DNA of 64,000 nt, taken from NCBI GenBank assembly GCA_025201345.1, contig JAIXMG010000047.1, positions 1 through 64,000 on the forward strand, written 5' to 3'. Below, one piece after another: positions 11,501 through 22,110 of the stretch. Source of the stretch: Thamnidium elegans (Eukaryota; Mucoromycota; Mucoromycetes; Mucorales; Mucoraceae). The position numbers and the translations under genes were made by a program. The notes under the pieces are model-generated. The model saw nothing but the letters and a program-made list of their open reading frames with translations, did not search any database and was not told the DNA's origin. The first letter of the stretch is position 1, and every line of letters starts with the position of its first letter.

Positions 11501-12173
11501 AAACCGACTATTTTTTGTATGAACAAAGTATTGATGTAGATAACTATACTATACCAAAATTACCAAATCAGCTGCGGCAGCCTATTCTTCGACAAGAACC
11601 ATGTTTATATAAAGAATTTCAAATGGGTGTTTTACGCCAAGTTTATAATGAAAACTTCGGTTTCGGTTTTAATGACTCTCGGGATGATCCTCATATTGAA
11701 CTTAAAAATAATATAGAGGGTACTAACATCATTTTAATCGATGACGAAAAAATATTTCCATTATTCCAGAAGGGAGACAAAATGAATGAAAGTCAATTAA
11801 ATCGAGTTTTTTATCTGAATACGAATCAAAGAAAGGGCAGTAGAATGCTTTCTTTAAGTAGGTAATAATATAAAGAGTACTGCTTTTTTAACTTACATAC
11901 ACTTCAATAGATTTCTTTAAACTTAAGTCAGTTGCTAGTTTAAGGTTTGATAAACCTATTAGCTTAGAGCATACAACTGAAAAATTCGGAGCGAATTTAT
12001 ATTTAAATAATATAAAGAAGCTGAAGAACAATCAAGATATACCTTATATGATCTCTATAGTTTACCACGGTTATTCTTCGTCCCTTTATTTTGAAATTAA
12101 AGCGGTTGGAGACGAGACTAATACATATTTTATAACAATACTGGCGGAACCCATGACATTACGTCGATTTTAA
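8574..12173 (+). CDS. Hsp70/HSPA12-like ATPase family protein, copy A
   Basis: Predicted Hsp70-superfamily (actin-fold) protein of the HSPA12-like branch. Proposed exons are 8574-8622, 8694-8772, 8831-9557, 9607-10084, 10139-10238, 10340-11158, 11230-11857 and 11911-12173. All junctions are GT-AG and in phase except the one before 10340. Family signatures are a first phosphate loop reading LGVNTT, then ITYDKHKSNVLSWG (like AYD...VLSWG in HSPA12), then YVLVVPSEWEEEIRE (like VLTVPAIW) and RLLFCSDIESAHYHL (like LLLISEPEAA). The C-terminal half holds a CNCRVC cluster and ends EPMTLRRF. It is about 1,000 residues in all. There is no signal peptide or membrane segment. Oddities: the loop Asp appears lost at the first splice junction, and exon 5 cannot be joined in frame to exon 6. 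Copy A keeps exon 6 intact at its start, unlike B and C. Expression and activity are unknown. Confidence 0.65.
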
Positions 12174-12432
12174 AAAAGATTACTATTGTGTTCATGGTGT
12201 ACCCACGATATTTTACACTTTAATAAAAAGAAATTACAGCTTATAAATGCGTATAGAAGCGGTAATTAAGAACTTTTATATTCGTATATAAAGCATTATA
12301 CAGAGTAACAGTATAAAAATGTTGTTTCATGCGCACATCGGGATGTTAATTTATGTCAAAAAATGTCGACATGAAAAAACATATTTTCCATGTTAAAAAT
12401 TGCGATTTCATGTTGCCATATTTCGACATGAA

Positions 12433-12555
12433 ATAGATGGATTAAAATAACATAAAATAACATAAAATATCATAAAATATCATAAAATAACATAAAATAA
12501 CATAAAATAACATAAAATAACACGAAATGACATAAAATAACACGAAATGACATTA
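12433..12555. repeat. subterminal 10-bp tandem array
   Basis: About eleven copies of AACATAAAAT with variants (ATCATAAAAT, ACACGAAATG) lie just inside the left end of the Tnp2-type element. Similar words (ATTAACATAATTTAACAT) occur singly near the right end. Arrays like this are typical transposase-binding regions of CACTA-type elements; the binding role is inferred. Confidence 0.7.
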
Positions 12556-12728
12556 AAATGTCGACATAAGTTTGATGTTGAAAAAATTATATATTGAAAT
12601 TTTTATTAATAATAAGCAAAAGAGAAAAAAAAAAAGTACACATGTCTATGTACTTTTACCGCTTTCACGCATTCTGATAAGAAAACTGTCAGTCGTCGCT
12701 TAATAGAGTAATATTTATATGAGCCTAC

Positions 12729-13351
12729 TTACATTTTTTTGTTTCTTCGATTTCGCGACATGTTTGACCACTTTGGTTGTAGGATGAATTTTACAGCCCA
12801 AAGACCGCGACAAAGATAAAGAGCGTCTAGTTCTTGAAAATCTTCTACCATTTTATCAAGTGTAGCCGTCAACAGATTCATTTGTATGTCTCCATTTAAA
12901 TCCTTCCATTCTTTTTCTCCGTCGGACTTACCTGATTCATCACTTGTCAAAGCAAAACTTTGACAGGTAGTCAATGAAGTTTTCTTTAACAAGCTGAGAA
13001 GCTCTTCCAATCTTTCTTCTGTTACTTCCGGAAGATTATTCCTCAGGTAATCCTCAACAGCATTTTTTTTTGTTTTTTTCAGACGTAGCTTTCGGCTGAG
13101 GTATCATGTCGATACTGTTATTACCTCTCACTTGTGGTATGTTCGTGTTATCCAAACTTTGTATCATACCACAGACTTCATCTAAACCTTTCATAATACT
13201 GTTATGCCTTTCTTTGTCTTTCTCTTTTTTTACAGCGTAGTTCGTTTAAAACCATTTCATTTTGTTTTGTAACCTCATTCTTAAACTTTTTAAACCATTC
13301 AGGTTCATCATTATCGAGATAGATATCCTTTCTCTTTCTAGGAGGAGCCAT
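12729..13351 (-). pseudogene. accessory protein gene of the Tnp2-type element
   Basis: On the minus strand the likely start is at 13351 (MAPPRKRKDIYLDNDEPEWF). The first exon is charged and helical, with KNEVTKQNEMVLNEL. A later segment (about 13030 to 12729) reads EELLSLLKKTSLTTCQSFAL and ends SRNRRNKKM. In between, GMIQSLDNTNIPQVRGNN reads in another frame, so there is an intron or frameshift near 13230 and probably another near 13080. Basic N terminus and coiled helices fit a DNA-binding accessory protein, as CACTA elements often carry (TnpA-like). The family itself is not recognised. It is divergent from the transposase, with 163 bp between starts. Confidence 0.45.
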
Positions 13352-13514
13352 ATTATCTGAAATAATAAAAAAAAATAGAGAAGAAAATGAATTTTAAAGA
13401 ATAAAAAAAAATACTTTCCGTTATTTGTTGCCAAATCCTTTTTATATAGTATTATAGCAGTCAACTTCTCTTTCTTTCCATTCAATTTGCTTCGTTGCTA
13501 TCAGAATTATCATT

Positions 13515-16409
13515 ATGACCAATCGTTGTTCAGTATGCAACATTAACATCACGAAGAGAAACGAAAAGAAGCATGCAAAGATGCATAAACATCAAGAAAT
13601 GCTAGCACGATTAAGAGAGATTGAGCTAGATTGCAAAAGGGAATCAACTTCCAGTAAACGTATTAGAATAGCCTCTAAATCAAGTGTCCAGCAGTTTGAG
13701 CCACAAAGAGGACAAGACATTGATCAGGTTGGGCATTTAGAAAATTATCTTGGCGATGTCTACGACGAAAATTATTTAGATGACAGTTTGGAAGAAATGT
13801 CAAAAAGAATTTCGATTTTTGGATTAAATGGCCAGATGAATCCCGTTGCAAACACAAGTGATATCGAAGCTGATGAGATAGTAGACAATGATGTTCAAGT
13901 AGAAGAAAGAGATGAGCTTTTGTTGTTACTAAACGATCTTAAAAAATTCAAAATCACGATTGAAAATTTGCTTAGCGTTGAATCTCGCGCTGGTGAATTG
14001 CTAGAATCTTTGGATAAAACAGCACGCTCAAGTATTGAACTTAAGAACCTTCTTCAAGCTAACAATGCATCCAAAAAGCTTACAGAAATGACTTTTTCTT
14101 GGTTCAACAAGTTTCTAAAAGAAAATGTAGGAGAGGAAGGTAATGTTATGACTGGTAATGATTTTCTAGATTATAAATGCGATATTTACATAATTCTGTG
14201 GTTTTTACATAATAGTTGACCAGCTGTTATCCCCTTATAAGTGTAACAAAATTATAAATGATTGCTTACATAAAGACAATACTGCTTCCTATGATATGTA
14301 CGTTAAGGAATGTAAGTTATACTATCCTAGCGACAAAAGCCTTGTTTGTCCTTACTGTAAAGAACCGCGCTACAAGAGCGACACATTATTTGATGGCTAT
14401 AATCAAGCGGTACAAAAGAACCATCAGCTTCCACTTCGTTGGCAATTGGCCGAGTTTTTGTCGTACGACCCTAATGTAACTAAAATCAGCAACTACAAAA
14501 AGTTAGTCGCGGATTCACATTTACAGGCTCCAGAGCATTTATACAAGGATGTATTCGATGGACAAGCTCATTACGGGCCTAAGGAAAACACGGAGCTTAC
14601 TCTTGCTTCTTCACATAGATGGATTCAATCCCTTTAAGAGAGGAGGTGTCTCAATGATTATCATAATGGGTACCATTTTGGACCTTCCGCCTGAAGATAA
14701 AGTCAAGCAAGAAAACATTCTTATTATCGCTATCATTCCTGGACTCAACATACCGAAGAATATATTTAGCTTTTTGTATCCTACTCTCCAAGATCTTCTG
14801 GTATTAGTAAGCACGGGAATAACAGCTGTTTCCAATAATAAAGCTTCGTTATACAAAGCTCGTCTTGCCGTAGTGATAGGTGACATAATTGGTATCGCCG
14901 AATTATGTATGCACTCTGGACATACATCTTATTGCGGCTGCCGAGTCTGCACCATTGTTGGTGACGTAAAAGAGAACAGAAAAAGTGGAATATACTTTAG
15001 CAACAAAGCTTTACTTGGCTGTCGAATGAGAAATAAAGAAGACTTTGTTACTGGTAATGCTGCTCATGGTATAAAAAAACCAACACCTTTCAGTTTATTA
15101 GATAGCTTCACAGGTGTATGCTTTTTCGGGCTCGATGAATTGCACCTCTGGGATCAAAATATAGTCAAGCAGATATGGTCAGTTGTAACAGATAACAGCC
15201 AAAAAAAAAAGTGGGATAAAAAACCCGTTATTTTTAAGAAACTACTATCGAGAAAAGCTTGGCGGAAAGCTTTTAGAAGCACAATCCTTGGGGAACAAGT
15301 ACGCTCAAGATGGAAAGTTTATTAACATGGCAACTTCCGCAGGATATGGTAGGGCAATTGACTACATTGATTTTTTGATGTATGTTGTTCCATCACTATT
15401 AGTAGAAGCTATAGAATTACAAGTTGAAGATCTGAAAGCTAAAAGAGCTAAAGAGAATGAAAAGCGATCGAAGAAGAGAAGTAGAAAGGGCAAAGAACGA
15501 GCTGTTGAGCCCAATGATGATATTGATGATGATATTGACGACTTAGTTTCTTGTTTCGATCAAACATCAGAAGCACTCACGTCATTATAGTTGGTTTGCC
15601 AAATATCTGAGGAGCTTACTATAAGCTCAGAAGATATCGCTGCTATTGATCATCATACAAATATATGACATGCATTCTTACGCAACTTCGTAGGTACCAA
15701 TAAATTTACAATTAATCAAGACTACATGTTTCATATAAGTTATTTTATACAGCAACTTGGACCTCTAAAGGCATATAGTGCTCGTTCTTTGGAAAGAATA
15801 ATAGGCTTGTGTAAAGAAAAAATCAAATCACGTTCTAAACCAGGTGAAAACGCAATAAACTTTCTTCGAGGTAATTCTGTACACTCTCAGCAGAAATGGT
15901 ACACCTATAAAGAAAGCAACGAAGATGACTTCAAAGAGCATTCCAAAATTACTAGCGATTTGTTAAATGATACGCTTGATCCTGATGGATTGCCTTTCAA
16001 TGTAATGTTAAGAGACTTCTGCAGCAGTAATCGCTTAATGTTTGACTGCGAAGAAACTATGTTCATCAGAGAAGAGTATATATTAAGCCACAATAATCAG
16101 ATCCTCAAGAAAGCAAGAGAAAAGGATGGAATTGATGTCGTAGTCCAACGAAATAGCGAAAGTGGATCCGTAAAATACAGCCTTGTAAATATCCAAGCCA
16201 TGTTTGATTATAAAAATACGAACCTAACATTAGTAAAAGATGGGTGTTCACTAGAACTAGACCAAAGAAAAAGATTGTTTATAAAGCTCTCAGTTACGAC
16301 AGCAGTGGAGATATGGGAGCTAATATATTTGAAGAGGGTAATGGGTTATGCGATCAAGATACCATCGTTAATTTCAGAAGATAAGTTGTATATTTGCTTT
16401 AAAAAGTAA
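13515..16409 (+). pseudogene. Tnp2-family transposase, frameshifted
   Basis: The N terminus has a C2H2-type finger (CSVCNINITKRNEKKHAKMH, starting at residue 5), then acidic linker and coiled-coil to about 14219. The core resumes at about 14236 with CNKIINDCLHKDN, then C-P-Y-C in VCPYCKEPRYKS, HIDGFNPFKRGG (the conserved DGF motif), IIAIIPGLNIPK (GIIPGP-like), HSGHTSYCGCRVC and FGLDELHLWDQN. The C-terminal block includes YFIQQLGPLKAYSARSLERI, typical of Tnp2 proteins. Breaks: a small indel near 14600, a frame change near 15290, and stops at about 15588 and 15666. The segment at 14219-14236 may be a short intron or a further lesion. It would cut and paste the element when intact. Confidence 0.7.
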
Positions 16410-16657
16410 TATGCCGCTACTCCATACAATAAAAATACACTTTGATTTTTTTTTAACATAATTCCACACTAATCGTGGTTTATGTCAAATCATGTTTAAA
16501 AATGTCGAATTATGTTAAAACTTATGGAACATTAAACAACATATGTTTGATGGTGTCATATTAAGACATATTAAGACATCGTTTTAATGTTATGGCAAAA
16601 AAAAACATGGAATTCAACATGAATTAACATAATTTAACATCCGCTTTCCCGTAATGC

Positions 16658-17562
16658 GATAATGGAATAGTAAAAATAAATAGAAGTTGTTCCTTTAAAT
16701 CTTGAAAGATTTAACTATCGCTTAAGATTGTACAACATGTATAGTCCTCTAGCCGACACCCAATAGCCTACTGATGATGTCAAAGAGCTTTCGTTTATCC
16801 CTTTATCTGAGCCTCTTACTGTGAATATAGATAATGTCGATCTAGATGGTGGTCATTGGCGGCTAAGAAAAAAACTGAAAAGAGAGAAGAGGACGACAGA
16901 TGTAAGGCAGTTGGTCACACAAATGGAAAGAAAGCTCGCAGAAAATAGCTTCTCAAAAGCTATCAAAGTACAAGAAACAGAGCGAACATACAGAGTGCAA
17001 ATAGTTAGTGGAAAACAGCTTTGCGGGTTTTATGGATCCAGAAAAAGAGCTTCAGCGAAAAGCAAAGTCGAAATTTTGGGCTACAAATTTCGAAACCATT
17101 TATGTACCCAATAAAGAAAGGAGATGAAAGAGGGTAAGAAGCGTCTGGTTACGTTTATTGGTGATAGGGGAACTGGTGCTGGTTCAACAATTAAAGGATA
17201 TCGTCGGTATGGTGGGACTTGGAAACAAAAAATTCACAGCCAATCCAATACAACATGCCTTACAAATGAAAACAAAGCATCCCCAAACTTGCGTCTATTA
17301 CCTTTGTCCTTTATATCGTACCAATCAAAAAGCCATGATGAAGGGGGAAATGATTCAGAAAAGTATAAATGGTACATTTATTTGTTATAACCAAGCCTGT
17401 GTTTTCGTACGCCATCGGTTATTAGGTCTGGTTATATTATTTTTCAACCAAACGTTCCCCCAATCAGCAGCAATAATCAGTCAATTAAATACTGATTTTA
17501 GAAATAAAGCCGACTCCTTCCTTACAAGAAGCGAGTTTAGGGCTAGAGATGATGCTTCATAA
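16658..17562 (+). pseudogene. TnpB/Fanzor-like element ORF, 5'-truncated relic
   Basis: Matches 25231-26135 over its whole length. It begins inside the first RuvC-like motif (DNGI) exactly where the Tnp2-type element ends, so the N-terminal part is gone. Preserved pieces are LDGGHWRLRKKLKREK, GSRKRASAKSKVEILGYKF, GDRGTGAGSTIKGYRRYGG and a zinc-ribbon-like segment (TCVYYLC, then FICYNQAC). Lesions include a nonsense codon at 17111 (the equivalent codon in the other relic is GAG) and one extra C at about 17282 that shifts the frame in the NENKAS-QTC motif. The expected RD dyad after the last cysteine pair is deleted. The Fanzor-like label is inferred from motif order (G-T-D, GDRG, QTCxxxxC, CxxxxC, AIGL). 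Confidence 0.5.
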
Positions 17563-17639
17563 CTGAACTTGTAAGTTGCAAAAAAAAAAATTCAAAATTC
17601 GGATACATAAATACTTTTATATATATATTTACGTATATA

Positions 17640-17737
17640 CGAACTTCTCATATCTTTACTCTGTGTGGTTATTAACATGTATTTCTATTGAGCCTTAGCA
17701 ACATCGACTGGTAATAACTATTCTTAGAAACAGAGAA
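17640..17737. repeat. dispersed ~100-bp repeat, copy 1
   Basis: Contains GCAACATCGACTGGTAATAA; related copies are at about 24385-24490 and 26345-26440. Copies 1 and 3 lie at equivalent positions of the array, but copy 2 lies inside the Fanzor-like relic, so the repeat has moved separately. Confidence 0.5.
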
Positions 17738-17882
17738 AAAAAAAGTGGGATGGTCAAATAAGGAAAATTGAAAATAATGTATATTGGGATAGTTGGGTCG
17801 TTAAAGTGACAGCTTAACTTCTCTTAACAAAAAAAGATCTTTTCTATTACGTTGACTTCGGCCCCTCATTTAGCGAAAAAAA

Positions 17883-18000
17883 GATATCAAACCAGGTCAA
17901 GACATGTCTTTTGCGATTTCAATATCTTCAAATTAGTTGGTGGAGAAAAGGAAAAGACTTGGTTACACTTGCAGAACCAATGACTTTACCTCGCTTTTAA
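17883..18000 (+). pseudogene. diverged last-exon relic of an Hsp70-like paralogue (E)
   Basis: Reads IKPGQDMSFAIS in one frame, then KGKDLVTLAEPMTLPRF and stop in another. These align with NQDMPFMISI and TILAEPMTLCRF of copy B. One frameshift and an in-frame stop separate the parts. It is more diverged than copies A-D, so it derives from an older duplication. It lies about 500 bp upstream of copy B. Confidence 0.5.
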
Positions 18001-18502
18001 AACAAGAGAAAATAAAATACAGACGAAATTATAGCTTTGATATTAAAGATAATGCCATTAAGCACGGTAGTGATATACATGAACCAAAGAAGTCTGAGAT
18101 TAAATATAGTTTATGCATCCAAAAGGTGGTATGGCTATTTTTTTTTTTTTTTTCGGCCTCCAATTTCAGTATTACCACTGCATGAAAACACTTTTATATC
18201 ATGCTGTTTTTACTTATGATATGTATACGTAGTTATAATGATGTGTGGTATGGATAAACTAAAATACTAATTTTATTATGCGTAACAAGCGGCACTTTTT
18301 GTTTATTTCTTATTGACCAAAACGAAAAAAGCTTAAACTTTACGTTGCCAGCTTTAAAACAAATAAACTTTGCATTTCATATCCCGTCGATATTTGATGT
18401 AACGTACTTGGAACGAGTTCATGGGGTCCCGAAATAACGTATATATTTACCTCTTTTTCTTTGTTTTACACCTTTTTCTTTTTCTTTAACAAACATATTA
18501 GT
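18001..18502 (+). promoter_or_regulatory. 5' flank of Hsp70-like copy B
   Basis: Aligned with the flanks of A and C: CTCCAATTTCAG at about 18161, AAATAAACTTTGCATTTCAT at about 18361, GGGGTCCCGAAATAACG at about 18424, and GTATATATTTACC with a pyrimidine tract before the ATG at 18503. A T-run lies at about 18138-18153. The function is inferred from position only. Confidence 0.4.
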
Positions 18503-21500
18503 ATGGACGAGGTATATGATCTTCTTCAACATACACATTCTGTTATTTTTCGTAAGTGATCCTCTTACTGCAAAACAATTCCATCTTTTGTTTTTTTTTT
18601 AAAAAGAAAAGCCCCATCGTCATATAGGTCTTGGAGCGAATACGACTCATATATACTACTATTCCACTTCAAAAACAGATGTCCCATACGCACTTCCAAA
18701 TATGAGGTAAGTAAAGAGTACTAAAAAATATACGATGACTTTGAACAGTTTGTAAAAATGTAGCAAAGACAATTATATCACTTATGATAAACATAAATTG
18801 AATGTTCTAAGTTGGGGAGACCAAAGTGTAGACGATAACGAAGAAGATACAGTACAAATCGATGTGTCCGGAAAGAAATTATACCAACTCTTCGAGAATG
18901 GCAAAGATAGGTGGGATCAAGATGACTTATTCACGTTAACAGCTGTATCAGACTTTATTCGCTTATCTGTAGAAGAACTAATTAAAGATTCCAAAGGAGA
19001 AATTAAAGATAGTGATGCACTCCATTACATATTTATTGTACCATCGGAGTGGGAAGAAGAAATAAGAGAAGTTCTGATTCGACCTATTTTTGTTCAAGCC
19101 AATTTAATATCAAAAGATGACCACCCAGACAGGCTTTTATTTTGCTGCGAAATAGAATCTGCCTATTATTACTTAAGTGACTATTTTACTAAAATGACAC
19201 GTAATACGATTCTGGATAGAATTGTTGCTGTGGAGGAGAATCAAGTGTCGATCAAGCTGTATTTAATCTTAATCGGAAATCCTCTATTTGATTTTTCCGG
19301 TTCCGTAACGCGTCCGAAAATCATGAATTCAAATGAAATGTTTCTTACTTCCGACGATGTTAAAAATGGTATTAGAAAGTTTATAAAGATCAAATTCTCT
19401 TTCGATGTTCAAGAAGACACTATCCTAAGTATTATGAAAGAATTGGACAATGATACTTTTACTCGTATGGTTAGTAATGTAACATGGGTTTAATCAAACA
19501 ATATCATCTAACGGACTATTATATTAGCGAGACAAAGAGGAAGCTTCTTATTTAATGCAACCTTTCATTACTGACGAAAATATATCTGAGTTAGATAAAC
19601 ACCAAGAAGAACGTATAAAATCCATTCGACCTTTTGATATATGTGCTGAAATCAGTAAACAATTGCCTAATAACTTGGAGCAACTACTTCCAAATAGTCT
19701 TGTAAAAGAGTACTCGATTGTAAAATTTAATGATGAATATACTTCTGAAATTGAATTAGACCAAGGTCTATTACAGTGGTCAAGATTTATGTTTGAGTAT
19801 AATCGAATATATTTCGCCTCCAAATATATCGTACCTGAAAACCCTACGTATAAAAGTATTGACGATGCACTTATCGTGTACGGGGCTTTTCGATACTCGA
19901 TTAGCACAATTCAGAATTCTAGCATATATAGTAAACCGCGTATACTATCAACAGAACATTCGGTGATCTCGTCTTCTATATTCTTAAACTCGAAACCTGA
20001 TGCCATTATGAATATAGGTACACCATCATTATATGCTTTATTATTTCGGTAGTAATACTTTTTACAATTAGATATTTTGCTCGATTCTACAGCATTATCG
20101 TTCTCACTTTTAGATGAAAATGGTCTAGTAAAAAAAATCTGGGATCACGACTGCTTTGTTCCTGACATTGGGTAAGATATGAATAAAACGCTATGTAGAT
20201 ATCTATACTAATATATCATTAGTTTGCGCTCTCTGGGATCGTTCTTTATTTTTTCAGAAGTAGTAACATTAAATGTCAAAAATTCGTAAGTTTATTCATA
20301 TATATATAATGTATTTACTGCTAATTAAAAAATTAATGGCTTATTTAGATTTATCACGTTTGTTGAAGGATACTTAACAGATGAATCAAATATTTCTTCT
20401 GGTGTATTAAATAAGGACATGCTGATTGAAATAGAAAATATACTAAGCGTAGAGAGCCATAATAAAGATATAATGGTATCGATACAACAACAAGTATACA
20501 TCAAAGCATTCGTATTGATTTATATGATTTACATAAATGTAATTGTATCACGAAAGACGCTGAAAATTACAGGAGATAACGACGATATAAAAACTGGATA
20601 TGCTATTACTGTTGAAAAAATGTTACTTCAGAAGTTACTTGTCACTGAAGACGAATTAAGAGATATGATATATGCAAGCAATCTGATACAAGAAAATGAC
20701 AGTTATAAAAAACTCAGAATTACTACACAAGGACAAGGACTTTTACCTGTAATTCAACAGTCGTTCAAACTATCGTTTCCACTCAAGTCTTTCTTTGTGG
20801 TAGCTCAACTACATAAAGACTATGTACAGCTAACGCTAAATCAAGTAGTAACTGAATCCGGTTCGGATCAAGAAGATCAGGAAACAATTATTATCCAAGA
20901 AGAAATAATCCATACTCCTAATATATATGACTCACTGTGCTTCAACATGTGGAGCAACATTACAGAAGATAGCAGTCTAATTCAATTATGTGACACACAT
21001 AAAGGATATAACGACAACGAATTACTCGATATATTCTCTTTAGAAAATCAAGCAGAATTTAAGAATAATCTTAAGGAGTATATATCTAAAGATGTAAGTA
21101 ATCTAAAATAGTGTCAGTGATTATCATTTTTTTTTTATCTAAAGCTTTGGTTTATGTTTTGTATAGATTCTTAACAAGAATTTGACCACACGAAAAGCAG
21201 ACAAAACCACTGTATATCTAAGCAATTCATGTAACTGCAGAGTTTGTTTAACGGTAAACGATATTACAGAGATTTCTTTCCGACCCGTTCTACAAGATAT
21301 CATCTCTCTTGTATTTACCTCCTTGATAAATAAGCAACTCTTTGGAAACTATAGAAATATTCAATATGTGTTTCACCTGATATGCTTCAATTATAATCCA
21401 CAGTTCCAACATATACTTATGAAAATACTAGATGACGAAACCGACTATTTTTTGTATGAGCAAAGAATTGACATAGATCACTATACTATACCAAAATTAC

Positions 21501-22110
21501 CAAATCAGTTGTTGCAGCCTATTCTTCAACGAGAATCATGTTTATATAAAGGCTTTCAAGTGGGTGTTTTACGTCAAGCTTATAGTAAAAACGTCGGTTT
21601 CGGGTTTGAAGACTCTTCGGATGGTCCTCCCGTTGTATTTAAAAGCAACCGAGAGGATACGGACACCGTTTTAATCGATGACGAAAAAGTTTTTCCGTTG
21701 TTCAAGAACGGAGACAAAATGAATGAAAGTCAATTAAATCGAGTATTTTATTTGAATAAGAATCAAGAAGAGCCCATCACTGGTTTTTGTCTATGTAGGT
21801 AATAATATAAAGAATATTGCTTTTTTAACTTACATACATTTCAATAGGTTTCTTTAAACTTAAGCCAGTTGCTAGTTTAAGGTCCGATGAACTTATTGGT
21901 TTAGAGCATACAACTGAAAAATTCAGAGATGATTTATTTTTAAATAGTGTAAATAAGCTGAAGAACAATCAAGATATGCCTTTTATGATCTCTATAGTTT
22001 ATCACGGTCATTCTTCGTTGCTTTATTTTGAAATTAAAGCGGTTGGAGACAAGACTGACACAGGGAAAACAACAATACTTGCGGAACCCATGACATTATG
22101 TCGATTTTAA
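18503..22110 (+). CDS. Hsp70/HSPA12-like ATPase family protein, copy B
   Basis: Same gene structure as copy A. Exons: 18503-18551, 18628-18706, 18764-19478, 19528-20017, 20072-20171, about 20352-21093, 21177-21794 and 21848-22110. Signatures are LGANTT, YITYDKHKLNVLSWG, YIFIVPSEWEEEIRE, RLLFCCEIESAYYYL, CNCRVC and the terminal AEPMTLCRF. Compared with A and C it lacks three codons after the ESAYYYLSD motif. As in the other copies, the exon ending at 20171 cannot be joined in frame to the next exon. In addition, one A fewer in an A-run near 20330 moves the start of exon 6 out of frame compared with copy A. Otherwise the large exons are fully open, which argues either for a recent duplication or for constraint. 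It may be a pseudogene. Confidence 0.55.

Larger units (their letters stand above)
12341..16642. mobile_element. Tnp2-type (CACTA/EnSpm-like) DNA transposon
   Basis: The left end starts GGATGTTAATTTATGTCAA. The right end, reverse-complemented, starts GGATGTTAAATTATGTTAA. These imperfect inverted ends bracket 4.3 kb. Inside are subterminal copies of ATGTCGACAT-like and AACATAAAAT repeats, a Tnp2-type transposase on + and a second gene on -. The left flank matches sequence after copy C up to TTTCATGC at 12332. The right flank resumes at a point equivalent to 25231, so about 3 kb of the array unit is missing at the insertion site. ATGCG occurs on both sides (about 12329 and 16654), but a clean target duplication cannot be shown. 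Frameshifts in the transposase suggest this copy is inactive. Confidence 0.65.

Noticed and set aside
12433..12555. CRISPR-like array
   Set aside because: Repeats are 10 bp, contiguous and without unique spacers; the sequence is eukaryotic and the array is subterminal in a transposon.
13675..13857. Minus-strand frame within the transposase gene
   Set aside because: Shadow of the zinc-finger and linker region of the plus-strand transposase.
12341..16642. Classical CACTA termini and a 3-bp target duplication
   Set aside because: The ends read GGATGTTAA, not CACTA, and the flanks come from non-adjacent parts of the array, so no target duplication can be claimed.
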